Positions 12,499-25,733 of a DNA stretch of 64,000 nucleotides are shown in pieces. Origin of the DNA: Myrica gale (taxonomy: Eukaryota; Streptophyta; Magnoliopsida; Fagales; Myricaceae). A program made the translations under genes and the position numbers. The notes under the pieces are model-generated. The model did no database searches. It saw only the letters and a program-made list of their open reading frames with translations, and was not told the origin of the DNA. Every line of letters begins with the position of its first letter. Position 1 is the stretch's first letter. The stretch is from NCBI GenBank assembly GCA_963930655.1, contig OZ005600.1, positions 871,501 to 935,500 on the forward strand, in the 5' to 3' direction.

Positions 12499-14179
12499 GG
12501 CCGCGGGCTGTGCAATGAATTGCAGAAACAAGACGAGGAGAGAACGAAAGGAAGGATGAATGTAATGCAAGTTGGAAGCTTATGAAAAATCCAGATGGGT
12601 GTTGTATTTAAAGAGGTTTCAGAGAGATAGAAGGCCGAGTTTCTTTGAATATGACGTACGCGTTTTGGTTTGACTGGGCAAGAATACTCTTCTACAAAAC
12701 AGCTATATAATCGAACTGAGAGTTCACCCGGACTGCATAAATTTCCACAAAACAAAAACTATGTTTATTTTTTTTGAAAACATGTTTTTTTAATGATTTA
12801 ATATTTTTAAGATATATTTTTCCGAATATTTTTGAAAATAATGTTATCCATAAAAATGATGTTCAGAAACATTGGTGGTTAAACTGTGAAAGAAGTCAGT
12901 GAGTTTGCCCTTGAAATTCTCTCACGTGTGGCTGCCTCACTCGAGGCAACTACATGTGAGGACTTGGCTCCGCTGAGCCTGAAGCAACCAGACCATACAA
13001 TTTCATCCCTTCCACTGCCTATACTAATTCTTATATTATTTTTCACTTGTAAGGAGAAGAATTCTGATTATAAATAAATATAAAAAAAAAAGAAAATTAT
13101 AAAAAAAATAAGGCTGAGTTTGGATGGGCAATTGAAGGTAATGTAGAGTGAAAATATTGTTAATGTTTATAAAAAAGTATTAAATTAATTTATAAAAATT
13201 GTTAGAATTTATAAAAACGTATTGACCTCAGTGAAAAAGGTAATTGTGAAAAAAACAAATTATTAACATACAAATATAGACTATTGATTACAATGCTAAC
13301 ATCTCAATATGCGTGTTGTAGTTATTTTTATGTGATGTTAAAAATGACGTTAGTCGTAAAATATTTTGTATTGTGAATATTAAAAAAAAATCCATAGAAT
13401 ATTTTGTAACCCAACAAATTATAAGTAAAAAGTCAAATCTAGAGCAATCATCCAAGGCTAGGAAGTAGGAACTCAGAGCTAATTGATTACAATGCTAGCA
13501 TCCCAATAGGTGCAAATTTGCGCCCTTTTGGTGAAAACTTTTAACATAATTTCAACTTCAGTGCCGGCCGAACATCCAAATGGCAGTGGCAGCCGGCAGG
13601 TTGTTTTATCTTTTAGTTTCTTGGTTTCCAAACAATAATTAATTTTTCCGGAAAAGAGAATTCTTAAAGAATCAGCCAATTCGCAGCTTTGTCCCCGTTC
13701 CCGAGAGGAGGAGGAGGAAGAAGAAGAAAGTTCTGGGCGCTAATGATAAGTACTTTTCTATTTTTCTGCAAACCAACTTGCATGAGTGGGGTTCATAGGC
13801 CATTCCAGAATCGGACCACGCCAGCTGCACGCCAGATTCCTTTGCAAACTAATAGTATCAACATAGGGTTTTTAACCGTTAATTATGGCGTAGAGAAAAA
13901 CAAAAGAAGGGATCATTTATGGTAGAACTTTCGAGTTATCGAATGAGACTGAAAAATATAATCTGATCTTTATCTTAAGTGGCTAGTGGGTCTTATTAAA
14001 TACTAATTTTTAAAATATATATATAATTGAAACGGGAAATTTTAATTGTAGTGAAAAGACTAGAAATACGTATAACATTGAAATTGAACACGTAATGCCC
14101 CTTACTATCCATCCTCGTCTCCGCTTCACTTTGGTTATTCATTTTGTATTAATTCTAGATGACAACTCAAGTACTCTGA

Positions 14180-14438
14180 TTGTTTGTCTAACGCGTGAAG
14201 TAGTTGTTAGTCATCCTATTCTCTGCTCTCCTAAAGTTACCAAGAAAAATAAAGTCTCACACAGATTACGTATTGGTAAACTTGTAGACTTATAAGTTGG
14301 CACTCCTCCTTCAAATGATAGACCCTTTTGAAGAATACGTGGGTCGACCGCTGTAAGTTTGCTTATTTGTCTAACGCGTGAAGCCGTTGTTGGTCATCTT
14401 ATTCCCTGCTCCCCTAAAGTTGCCAAGGAAAAAAAGTA
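14180..14438. repeat. Pair of diverged direct repeats of about 75 bases
   Basis: Unit 1 is at about 14180-14254 and unit 2 at about 14363-14438. Both contain TTTGTCTAACGCGTGAAG, then GTTGT-AGTCATC/GGTCATC, then CTGCTC-CCTAAAGTT and CCAAG-AAAAA. By eye they match at roughly 85 to 90 percent. GGTCGACCGC lies at 14342 between the units, and the same motif recurs in the fold-back at 4739-5104. Confidence 0.75.
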
Positions 14439-14611
14439 CTCTGCTCAAACGGCCCAATAACTTCGGCATGACTCGTGAAGAGGATTAATGATGCTCCACT
14501 AAGACAAATTCATCCTAAACAAAGTGGATCAACTCCGTACGACACTTTTTAAATGACCGCATATATATCGTGTTTTTTTGTCTCATTGGTAGAAAGATTT
14601 GACTAATATGC

Positions 14612-14780
14612 TAGTAACCTTTGACGCAGTATAATTTAGAGAGATATATACAATAAGTGAAACTTACACTATTTAATGTTGTCTATGTAAAGTTTTAGAC
14701 AATATAAACCATGCAATGAGGTTCATTTATTTGTGTCTACTCCTCTCCAAATTGTACATACAATTCGGGTAAAAAATTAC
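14612..14780 (-). mobile_element. Short MITE, copy 1 of a two-copy family
   Basis: Imperfect inverted arms lie at about 14612-14658 and 14725-14780 (CTCTCCAAATTGTACATACA on the right). Its interior, read in reverse complement, matches the interior of the element at 19067-19243: ACATTAAATAGTGTAAG against ATATTAAATAATGTAAG. The two are therefore the same family inserted in opposite orientations. Confidence 0.7.
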
Positions 14781-15244
14781 AAAATATCTCAATCTCTTTA
14801 AATTGGATTATAGCTATCATGCAACCAAATGTATGAGATAGTTGAAAAAGTAAACCATTAACGGTGAAATTACATAATGTAACCATTACGTACTATTGTA
14901 TTCACCTCCCTAAGAATGAGTACTTTATTTGAGCTACTGTCCGGTTAGTACTTGATAAGAACCATAAAATATACTGACGGTGCCCAATTAGCTTCTTCCA
15001 ACGTGCAAGCAACCTGTTGTATACTTCTTGACCTCGTTATTAGATTCCTTCCTTCCAAAGCATTTGAAAAAAAAATGAGTTTTCCATGACACACTCTACA
15101 TTTGTGTTACACGAAAAGGGTGATATTTCCATACCACGCAATATGAAACGAAAAAGGCAAACTGCGTTTTGTTTATCCTATTAAGAAAAGTTATGTTATT
15201 TATGGGATTATTGGGATAAATTTTAAGAGTTACTCTCATGGTTT

Positions 15245-15350
15245 AATTTTCGGATATCTCATATTTTACAAGAAGGTAATATGGCGGTCGATTTATTAAC
15301 TAAGGAAGAAGCTTTAGAAAGTGACGTCAAATTTGGTGGTGGTGGTAAGG
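15245..15350 (+). pseudogene. Possible RNase H (RVT_3-type) retroelement remnant
   Basis: One frame reads RISHILQEGNMAVDLLTKEE and continues for a few residues. This resembles the HI-REGN-AD-LAK signature at the end of plant LINE/RVT_3 RNase H domains, where the conserved Asp follows the Asn of the REGN block. Nothing else of an element could be joined to it. The call rests on one short motif and is weak. Confidence 0.35.
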
Positions 15351-18300
15351 ATTATCAAAATATGCATAATTAGTTGATGATCAACATATTCAATGTGTGG
15401 GTTTTCGATGCTTTATTTTATGGTATGAGAGGTATTCTACTTCTTGAGAAGATGGATTTAAACGAAAACGGAAAATTAAAAAAGAAAGAACCTACTACTC
15501 TCTAAGTAAAGTTGGTCTAAATATCTCTATGAAGAGTCCCAACATCTCTATCAGATGGGAGCTGGGAAATTACGCTATCTAGCTAATGATTAAGTCCACA
15601 AGTAGATAAGTATTGATCTATAAGTAGAGGGTTTTAATACGTACAAGATATCTACTATATATAGTTTGCGACAACTCTTGTACAACTTCAACTCATGTCA
15701 AAAATTGTTGGTCAACCTTTAATTTTCTTCTGTTTTTTTTTTCTTAAAAAAAAGAAAAGAAAAGAAAAAGGAATCCACCTATTGAATAATAGGTGCGTTG
15801 GTTAGTGAAATTTCTCATATTGATGTCATAGGTTGATTCACTTTTTTGAAAAGTTTGGACGAAATCCTGGAATAATCAAATGATCATGAATGTCTCGGAA
15901 AATTCCATGAAATTAAGGATAGAGTCAAAGCTAGCACACAATAATGCAGCCATTTGATTCTGCTTGATCAGGCCGACTTATCAATTTTCACATTATGATT
16001 TGGACCGTGGAGGACATTGCAAGTGTCCAAATGGAATAAGGATAAGTACCAGACGCCGAAACAACCTTTAAGGCTTAAGCCCACGAGTCGCAAAAAGGGT
16101 TTTGCTCGGCCATCTCCTAGTGTTTCACCTCAATCTTAATTTCTCCCATAATATTCTTTTTTTTTCACCTCAATTCTTTCTTTAAATAAACAAAATAACT
16201 CGGATACTCCAATTCCAATTAGGTGTCCTTATTTTGGATGGTATACGTACATGTCTTACAAGCGGATATATGTATGTATGGAAGTTTTCTTCATATGCTA
16301 AAAGTTCCATTCTGACGAGGCACGATACTAATACACAAATTTTCCTTATTACCTTAAAAAAAACAAAATAATGTTTTGCTTAGTCTCAAAAGGCCCCTAC
16401 AATCGCCAATTATACACAAAATCTCCAAATCAGTCACTTCCATTGAATTCTCCCTTGTTGAATTTGCCATTCTCATGTTATATATATCCATCACCCTCTA
16501 TCCTGAAAACCCTGCCTCTTCTACTCTTGCCTTTTTCTCTTGTTGAATTTGCCTGTTTTTTTCAAAAAAAATCTCTAGCTGTCCAACTTTGATTTCACAG
16601 ACAATACCCCAGAGCTATGGTGAGAAAGTTGACTTCTCCATATCTCTTCCTTCAAAGATAGAGCCTCTTAACTTAGAATCTCATGCTTCCTTGAAAAGTT
16701 ATGGTTTTCCAGCAATAATATACTGCTGGCGGTCAAATGGAGCCGACATCCATTGTCTATTTTATTTCAAAGCAACAGGTATATATTGTCGTATATGTAC
16801 GGAATATTGGTCAATGGATGCACATGTCCAAAACCTGTGTTTACACTGAACCTTCCTAGTGTGTTCTTTTCCGACGTCCCAGACGGGGTTTGAGTGCGGG
16901 ATTCTATCTTAACTCAAGCCATCATTGTTTCAGAAATGTGCTGGTTCCTTCGTCAAGTGGGCTCTAAAGAGACAACTACCCCCACTCAAAACCACGGCCT
17001 TTCGCTTTCACACAGCCTATGCAGCACAAGAAATCGTGCCGCATGAGGGACCGGAGCTCGGAAGATTCAGAAAACTTGCACGAAGACTTGGACTAAGGAG
17101 TTGCAGTCAACACATAATGCCCGCTACACTACTCCCCCTTTACGAAATAAGTCGACCACGTAAAGCGATCGCTCACAATGTTTTTGCACAAATTTGACCT
17201 TCCGTATCGCGGCTCCAACTGGCTGCTAGTGGCCTCAAACTTGGCTCACTTAATGTTCTATAAAATCTAAGAAGATAAAAGAGTACAACAATTAAACAAC
17301 TGAGATCGACCAATAAAAATTGGTTAAGAGTCCATGTATTGGTCTATCCTGAATAGGCTGGATCACTTTTAAAAATTTCTTAAATAAGATTAATTTATGG
17401 TGATAAGCGTGCAACATGTTTTCCAAATCTCAAACATTCAAACCAAGCCAACCAATTCGGATTCTTTGAGTTGAATATTAATGGTTTTACTAGTAATAAT
17501 TAATTATTCCAAAATGCTTTTGATCGGGTAAGTGGCCGTTGTGATACGCAATCATGGGTGTATGACACTTAACACTAATAAGTTGATAAATAAAGTTTTT
17601 GAGAGATTAGATTAGTTGCATTGAAGAAATTACTTAAATATAAAACCCTGAAATACATCGTTAAGAAGTTGATATGTTATTTTTTTTTAGTGCATAACTT
17701 CTTTGAAATGTATTTTGAAGAGTTTTTTGCTTGCTAATAGTGTTTTAGCCTCCCAAGGTATGGATAAGAAGGTCATGGGTTCGCCTCCCCCACAATAACG
17801 GGTGTGGTGAGGGATCAAGTATGCCGGCCCCTCGCCATGGTTCAAATCTTTCCAGCAACAAAACTCGTGACTTAAATGATGTGTGTTGTGAGGGATTGTT
17901 GAACATAATTGAAATTTTCTATGGGGTGCCGTTAAGCTCTATAGTACAACCAAGCTGTTCAGGTGATCTGTTCAAACTCAGGACACAAGATTACCACGAA
18001 TTCTCTCTCGTACGTACTAATAAAAAAACGTTTTGAAGAGCTTAGACAGTTGGTTAAGGTTTGTTGATCAGGTGTGATATTTTAATATTTCAAGCAGCTC
18101 TTAATTATCCTCGATCGAAGCCAAGCTAGCTGGCTAATGAATCAATAGATGTTAGCGTCATATCCAGGGACCATCCTTAGAAAAATCCCACAAACCTCCA
18201 AATCCGATTCACACTTTAAAAAGAAAAACACCATTAATGTAAATAATCGAAACCGCGTCTGGAATTTTATTAAACACTATCCGAGAAAGTCACAAGAATT

Positions 18301-18511
18301 TTCTACTCTTAAGTTTCATGTCAGTAGACTATTGTGTATACCAGCCGGACGTTAGTACAATTATTTAACGTTGGCGTTGTTTGAGACCATTATAGAGGAG
18401 GGAAATCTGTGTCCATATTTCTTATAAAAGAACAAACATGTCAACTTACTTGAATAGACGCCGTGGAAGTTTGTGCTTGGATCCACCCTGATGATGCTAA
18501 CACAGAACAAT

Positions 18512-18542
<31 letters not shown>
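18512..18542. repeat. TA dinucleotide microsatellite
   Basis: About fifteen TA units in a row, a simple repeat with no other structure visible around it. Confidence 0.9.
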
Positions 18543-18544
<2 letters not shown>

Positions 18545-19066
18545 GATTCCAAATGTTTCAAAGTAATTGACATCGTATGCTGAATTTTTTTGCTTTCATT
18601 GAGGGCTAAAATCTTGCAGCTACGTCATCGTGACAGCAGAGACAGGTAAGCAGCACTAGGAAGAAGTACGCCAGAGGATCCGGAGCAGAAAATGGAAAAA
18701 GTAACGTGGAAAGCTTTCTGTCAAGGAAATATCCCCCGTCGTTTTCAGCGAAATGTTGCCATGTTTCGTTTGACTTTGAAAACATTTTTTCGATTAAGAA
18801 AAATTTTAGAGATACGATTTTTTTTATGTATTAGTGAGAACGGTGGGCTGATGGGCTCTACAGAAATGATGATTGAAAAAAAAAATTGAAATTTATTCTT
18901 TTAACGATCTGGCTGGGCTCAGGGCGTCAATTTGGTCCAAAGAAAAATAACAAATAAACATACCAGACATGCACTGCATACCAAAGCCCAAAGGCCCTCC
19001 CCACTTTTCCCTCTCTCTTTTTCTAGGCTAGAAGGATATTATAGAAAAACCAGACCAAGATTATCT

Positions 19067-19243
19067 GTAGTTTTTTATCTGAATTATATGGTGGAATTTA
19101 GAGTGAGATATACACAATAGCTTGACTCCATTATAGGGCTCATGCTGCTCGAAACTTTAAACTGATAATATTAAATAATGTAAGATTCACCTATTGTGTT
19201 ATCTCTCTCCAAATTGCACCATATAATTCGGACAGGAAATTAC
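19067..19243 (+). mobile_element. Short MITE, copy 2 of a two-copy family
   Basis: Left arm 19067-19120 and right arm 19191-19243 are inverted copies over about 53 bases. On the left, GAATTATATGGTGGAATTTA is followed by GAGATATACACAATAG. On the right, CTATTGTGTTATCTCTCTCC is followed by AAATTGCACCATATAATTC. It is non-coding and lies about 290 bases beyond the stop codon of the ankyrin gene. Confidence 0.8.
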
Positions 19244-19530
19244 CTAACATCCTAATCCAAATAAAACATACATGCTGCTAGAGTTCTACATATCTTATCT
19301 GCGAATCAGCTCTCAATACTGCAGGAGACATATAATTAAGCAGCCCAGTATTGAAGAACAAGCACATAACGTCTGTTTCTCAAACCAGCAAACGGCTACA
19401 AAGAAGGAAATATAGGAAACATGCAATATAGTTTCTGAACTTCAGGAACCAGCTAGAGGATTGATCTGATTCCTATTCCAAGTTACCGCAATTTTCTGTT
19501 GGTATTGTTTTCGGGCGCCTCTGTCATTGA

Positions 19531-22500
19531 TCACGCCACCGAAACAATGGGACACTTGTAACTCTGGCAGTGCTGCTGCCTGCTTACTGGGGTTTTCACA
19601 GATAGCCCTGATGTACCGAAGCAGAAATACTGGCTCTTCAACCTGGAGCCTTGCTTGATCAAATTGGGTGACTGAGTCTCATCATTAAATAGTTGATTTG
19701 AGCAAGATGGACCTGCCACGTCTTCTTCAACAAAGACACCTTTTTGTTTGTCTAATGAATTAGGCGAAGAAAGTGATGACTTTGAAAATGAACTTGAACG
19801 AGATCTGCGTGGCACGGAAATATGGGGTATGGCCTGCATAACACCGTGCACTAGCCCTGAAGCAAGTCTTTTCTTGGCAGATGGACTTGAGTGATTACTC
19901 CTGACAGAAAGTGTCCGTTTGTTGTTGGGAAGGGATGAAGGCTTCGAAAAGCTCATTCGAAGTGGAGTTGGAGTACCTTCAGAGCTGTTGCATTTCTTAT
20001 ATGATTCCACTGAACCTTCGTCAATTGGTTTTTTGAAGCCCTCAGGCTCAGGTTTCTTCCCTTTCGTTCGTGGCCATAGGACACATCTCAATCGTTGTGC
20101 TGCAGTATTCATAGAACCTGGTTTCTTGTTAGTTATTGAGCTATTGTTCTCATTGGTCGAGCCATATGGACATAGTTCCATAGGTGAGGAACTGATTGCT
20201 GCACTACCCTGACCAGCACTTGCATCTGATGCATTCTCAATGCCTGTATACAAGAATATCTCTGTGTCAGAGATTCTAAACAAAGTTCCAGGACTGCCAC
20301 CACTACCATGCATCTTGATGCGGGAAGCAATGGCTCTTCTTGCTGAATAATCTTGACTGCCGAATATTGCCCCAGCTGAAATTAGCTGTCTAATTAGAAT
20401 ATCCGATGACGCAGAACGTGGGCGTTGCCTAAGGTAATCGAGTGGGGTCAGGCCATCTGCATCACGGACATTCACATTGATTGATTGAGCAGTCATTAGA
20501 AGTTTCACAAGGTCAGAGTGAACGTTCCCAACGATGGCCATGTGAAGAGCGGTCCTTCCATCATTATTCTGGGCATTGATGACATCCTCCATGGTGAAAA
20601 GCTTCCCGCATACCAAATTCTTCATAAGCTCAAGTTGTCGGTCCAGTCTTCGAAAAGCAGCTGTCTGGAAACCCGACACAGCCTTATGGAGAAAAGTTTC
20701 TCCAGCATTATTTTTCTGAGCGATGGATGAAGGAGATACAGAAATTAGAGCCTCAACTGTGGCTAATTGGCCCCTGTGAGCAGCCACATGCAAGGCTGTA
20801 TTGCCCTGATGGTCAGTGGAGTTCATAACGTCAAAGGATGATATGAGATACTTGACTACCTGCATTAATAACAATATAGGGAGAATATTATTTCTCAGGA
20901 ACGTGATCAAACTCTTGCAATAATTGAATAAGAGAGAGAGGGGGAAGGAGAGCTTATTCTTCCTAACAAAGAAACTTTTTTAAAATCTGAGGTCAGCAAA
21001 TATCAATTAGTTTACAGGAGTTATCATGTACCACAAAAAATATTTCCAGTGAACATAATGTGCATCTGCCATCTGAGGGTCCTTTGATAATTCAAAGTTC
21101 AGAGTCGTCCAGCAGGATAACAGCCTTTTCACAAAATAGCCACGTTTGTAAATTCACTGTAGTATAATTCATTCTCAACATAACATTAGGAGAGAAATGA
21201 ACTTTATTATGAAAAAAGTTCATGCAGATCAGACCAAACAGTTCATAGATGGTAATTCATTTTTACCTATTTTTGTGCAGGCTAACCGATTCAGGCACTC
21301 TTTCTTATTAAAGGGCCATCAACCTTAGCTAACTAGATGGCCAGAGCTGATAATTGTAGCATTCAAGAGACAGGGACTTGACCTCATTTGTAGTTCAACA
21401 GGTAAAATGATAGGTGACCTACTGGGTACACAATGGATTTTGGATGAGCAGAAACCTCGGAAAGGAAAAAGGTTGTTTGGATTTTAACATGAACATATTT
21501 CTACTATCCTGATAATTGAGGGTTTGAAGCCATTTCTTGTGTGGGCTTCCAGGTCTTGGAAAAGGTCTGAAAGTCTCTGTGATTCTTCCTAGGATTTCGT
21601 ATCCTGTTGCTCATGCTTCATTTCACTATCAGATATCTTTAAATAGGTAGGGAAAATGAATCATCAGTAAAAGAAGGTGACTGAATCACTTACAGAGTAA
21701 AACATATAAATAAAATGAGTTAGCAATAGAGATCATGGTTCCGATTTATCACCACGCTAATCATTGATTCGAGGGGGGAAAGCAGAAAATTAGCTTCTAC
21801 AATGGTAAAGCATAACGAGATTGTATAATTTAGTGAACAACAAAATCTTACGCACAAGAGCCAAAACAAAATATAGATCTTGGCACGAGCTTGTAGTAGT
21901 TGGAGCCTCACCTCAATCTGCCCTTTCCCAGCCGCTGCATGTAGGATTGTCGAGCCCTGAATATCTCTATACGCCAAAATATCAGAGCAATCAGCAAGGA
22001 GGTCCTTTAGAATATTCAAATTTCCTCCTCTAGCAGCAGCATGAACAGCTCTGTTCAGCATTTCCCACTTGTAAACAGAAGGGATGTCTCCCCTTTGCTC
22101 CACCAGTTTTCCACCTTTCCCTGTCAAAAACCTGGGGGAGATTGCAAAACCAAAAAGAAGCCTGAAAACCGCGGGCCTCTTACTTCTGGCTGCTGCATAA
22201 AGTATATCAGTAACACCATATTCTCCTTCGCCAAAAACAAGTAGAGGGTTCCTCTCAAGAAGTTCTTGGACGAAATCCAAGTCCCCAGCTGAGGCAGCAG
22301 TGTACATAAGCTATCCACCACACCCAGCTCGGATGAGAGAATTTTTCCCTCGTTTGGATTCGCACTCCACAAAAAGCTTTCTTGCGACCTCTGAACGACA
22401 CTTGGCGACATCGTTAAAGTGGTCTTCATCATCCCAGACAGTTTCAAGTCTTCGAATCCGTCGTAAAGATGTAAGCTTGATAAGGTGATTGCTATCAATG

Positions 22501-22619
22501 CGAAGCAGCTCCCGGACTAAGTCATAGTGGCCATTAGCAGCTGCCCAATCAATTGGAGAAGCGTACCACCATTGATCCCCGGTGCTCTCCCACCGAAGAG
22601 GAAAATATGTTGGAGGCAT
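19531..22619 (-). pseudogene. Ankyrin-repeat protein gene with an in-frame TAG at codon 103
   Basis: Two coding exons, 21912-22619 and 19531-20859, join in frame into a 678-residue reading frame apart from one stop. It starts MPPTYFPLRWESTGDQWWYA, then carries ankyrin repeats (SPIDWAAANGHYDLVRELL, STILHAAAGKGQIEVVKYLI, GNTALHVAAHRGQLATVEAL, DGRTALHMAIVGNVHSDLV, DGLTPLDYLRQRP) and a long Ser-rich basic C-terminal region. It fits a plant ankyrin family I recall as At3g01750-like; the molecular role is unknown. The stop at 22311-22313 (TAG) lies in the segment AGCGG*LMYTAASAGD. Family members, as I remember them, have Trp here, so one G-to-A change explains it. Either the allele is null, translation restarts at the Met two codons later (22305-22307), or the base call is wrong. 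Nothing else in the frame is damaged. Confidence 0.82.
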
Positions 22620-24844
22620 TGGGAAATTAGAAAATAGAGGGGGTTCGAATAGTATCGCGAAGATCGAGGTTTTACAAGTGAGCTTAATCAGAACCTCTTA
22701 AGGAACAACTCAAAATCAATTCAACCAGGCAGTACAGTATTCACCAAGCATAATGTACTGTTAGGGATTGCAAACAAAGGATCTGAAAGCAGTACGAGAA
22801 CGACCTTACTCTGTTCTGTGAAAAGTAAGCTTACCAGGACAAGTTTACAACCAACATGAGCGAAACATAAACCAGGAAAACCAGGAGACCCTCGTGCAGA
22901 AAGAAATAACATTACTTTACACAAGGAGACAACAGAGGAGGACCCTCGTGGTCTTAATGTAATTAAAAGCAGTTGAGCCACCTGCAGCAAAACCAATTAA
23001 ATCCAGGGAAAATGAAACGAAGGACAACATTGTGTCAGTGGCCCAGTATGAGAAAATAAAGCATACTATAATGATAGATGCCGGGTTAGAGAGTGAGAAT
23101 TAACAATATCAACTAGACGAGATGCGAATGGAAACAGCCATCATTGCTCGCACAAAGCAACCACAGAAAGGAAACAGGCTTTTCAAGGAAAATCGGGGAA
23201 TAACAGCATTACTTGCAAGGTCAAAAAACAGATTCTCTTGACAACATATCAAGGCAAAATAATATCTGTTATGACATAGTTTTTGTGGCTTTCCTTCGAG
23301 AGAAAATACTGAAATAATTATTTAAGAGAAAGAAATGTTACCTCAAGGTGATACCCTTTTGAACAGGGAAAGTTAAGTTTGAGAAAAGCGGACAATGATG
23401 GTCATGACTCATATCTGGTCTATCTAAGGTAGAGCCTCGACCAAGAAGATAATAACGATTAGAAGAAGTGTATATGAGAGAGAGAAGAGAGAGAGGTTTG
23501 TTTCGCCTGAAGTCTTGAGTGATGATAGCGGTCACAAGCTGAACCAGGTCATGAAGCTTTTCACTGTGGATGGATAAAGATGTTCGAATAATTATCGGAA
23601 TTTGCTGAACTAAAATGCTTCTGTGTTCGGAGTTTTAACCGGGCGGCTTTGGACATTAGCACATGCTTAATGGCCCTCATATTTTCTCGAATACTTGATA
23701 CTCTTCGGAGAATCAGACAAACATGCAGGTTAAACTGCAAAGTCCACATGCTTGTGCTTGTCCATTTCAAGTACTCAACCAATGACACGGTTTCCTCTTT
23801 CAATCCCCCCCCCCCCCCCACTTTGACATTTAACGTTAATCGACATCTCAGAGTTCTTTATCCTAGTGCTCTCGGACCTAAAAAAACTTAGGTCCATGGT
23901 TAGTAGTTCTGATGCTAAGTAGCTTGCACAACACTCATTGCCTTGGGACACGTCTGTATTTGTATTATCAGCCAAATCTACCAAACTCTCTGATTTTGAT
24001 GGCTATTCTGCTGAGAGATCATCCCGCTGGAAGTTTTAACTTTGATAAAGTAGCAGCTAAGGAAAGTGGTGGTGGGGGGGGGGGGGGTGCAAACCACCTT
24101 CCAACTGTTAATGTTGGTCAATTTATTGACCATAATTAAGGGTAGTAGTTTTATTGGTGCATCTCCACCAATTTTAGATGTTGATGTATCAGAGATTTTG
24201 GTAGGAGGTTCTGTGAAAGTACATCGGCGTAAAAAAAAAAAAAAGTACCGTAGAACAAATGGCATATCCATTATGGCATTATGGTAGATACAGCTTGAAT
24301 AATGTAACGTTTTTGGATGGTGGTGCTTTAGATAGGGAGGGAAAGGAAGCCATGCGGTCAGTGGTCAGATAAGTTTTTCGAGGGCACCCAAACCAAGGCT
24401 TTGATTGTAGCACCAAATCTTTCCCAAGAACCAAGTTAAAGGTTTCCAACAAGTTGGCAACGATCTCTATCTCTATTCTCTATCTCAAACGACGACCTCT
24501 CCCACTTTATAAAGAGAAATCCAGCAAAGCTTGCGCTAAGCAATCTGAAATGTTATTTACATCGATTTTTTTTTTCTTTCTCCGCAGTGCTTGGTATGAA
24601 AGTTGGGATCGACTGATAATTAATGCTATTAGTTCGTCCCATTTACCCTTCTCTGCACTATAGATGTTAGCATCGTGAGCATCGTCCAAAAACTGGACAA
24701 CTCTAGAAGGGCGGCACGTGAGAGGCAGCTTTTACTTTTTTGTCAGTACAGCATCGAAAGTCATAATATATAGTGTGGGCTACCTTCTTTGCCAATAATA
24801 ATGCATGCTGCTGGTTCCCAGTTTCTATCACTCTTCTTTTAGGT

Positions 24845-25075
24845 GATGTTCGTTTTGAGAAAAAATTGTAGGATTTTAGAGAAGTTGTGAATTTTTATGT
24901 TGAATAGTCTTTTATTAGTGTTTATGTAAAGTGGAGAGAGAAATGATTTGATGTAATTGTTTAATAAAAAAATATTGGAGTTATGTGAAAAAGTATAGAG
25001 AAAGAAAATTTATGTTGAATAAAAAATTAAAAAGTTGTTGGAGATTGTGTAAAATGTATTGGTTTTTGTGTTTGA
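24845..25075 (+). repeat. Dispersed AT-rich element, copy 1
   Basis: Shares a core with sequences at about 44815-45035 (opposite orientation) and 56665-56830. All carry a variant of TATTGGAGTTATGTGAAAAA followed by GT-GAGAGAGAA-ATTT and an A/T-rich stretch ending in AAAAAATTA. It is probably a non-autonomous transposon family. Ends were not resolved. Confidence 0.55.
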
Positions 25076-25733
25076 ATTCCGAATATGTTCGGTGGTAGAA
25101 TTGTGAATATACTTAGAATCCTGAAAAAATGGTGAAAAATATATTTTCTTTTGCTTCCACTATTCTCTTTCCCACTTCAATGGGAGTCATGAAGCCTCAA
25201 CTTCACATGGTAAAAGAAAAGCATGACTATCTCTTTTCTAGCACACAGATAACTCCGAACACTATTATAGTGGGCTAGAGGGTCGGATTATGAACCATGC
25301 CCCAGTATGATAGTTTACACTACAGAATATACCTTCTAATCATTGGAGCACCAAGAAATCTAGACCAACCAGCTATATGTTTAGAAGCTGATAGAGATCC
25401 TTATACATTATTTCAATATGTTGGAATGTTGTTGGTCCACCCAGTAAGAAAAGGCAGGCTCATTCATGTGAAAGGGTGGACCACCAAGTCAATGATATGA
25501 GGAAAGGCAAAAAGAGGTGTACATTTCGGCGAGTCTCCAAGGATAATCTCTGATCCCCCACCATTGTAAAGACAGGGAAGAGGGAACAAGAGGATGTGGC
25601 TTCCACTTTGAAGTTTGATGGCGATACCAAAACTTGGTCCCAACTGCATAATGCAGTGAAGAACTCTGTATCAACTATCAACCCAATTAGGTGTTTAAAC
25701 CATTTGGCGAGACAATGCCGTGGAGCAAGGTGG

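Larger units (their letters stand above)
12499..19530. other. Seven-kilobase intergenic region without a supported gene
   Basis: AT-rich spacer between the LHT and ankyrin genes, which are on the same strand. The first 300 bases hold the LHT promoter and leader, with a GA/GGGGGA-rich tract near 12425-12445. Farther out are a pair of diverged direct repeats (14180 and 14363), two copies of a short MITE (14612-14780 and 19067-19243), a possible RNase H remnant near 15245-15350 and a TA microsatellite (18512-18542). Open frames near 16371-16850 and 16925-17197 show no recognisable domain, and I do not call them genes. Confidence 0.65.

Noticed and set aside
16371..17197. Three small open frames in the gene-free region
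   Set aside because: No domain, no codon bias that could be judged, and no splice partners; not enough to call a gene.
12499..19530. CRISPR, operon or horizontally acquired bacterial genes
   Set aside because: No regular spaced repeats and no prokaryote-like gene runs anywhere in the window; all real genes are plant-like.
23561..23821. 86-codon minus-strand frame starting with a Gly run
   Set aside because: The start is created by a C homopolymer, and no domain or homology was recognised.
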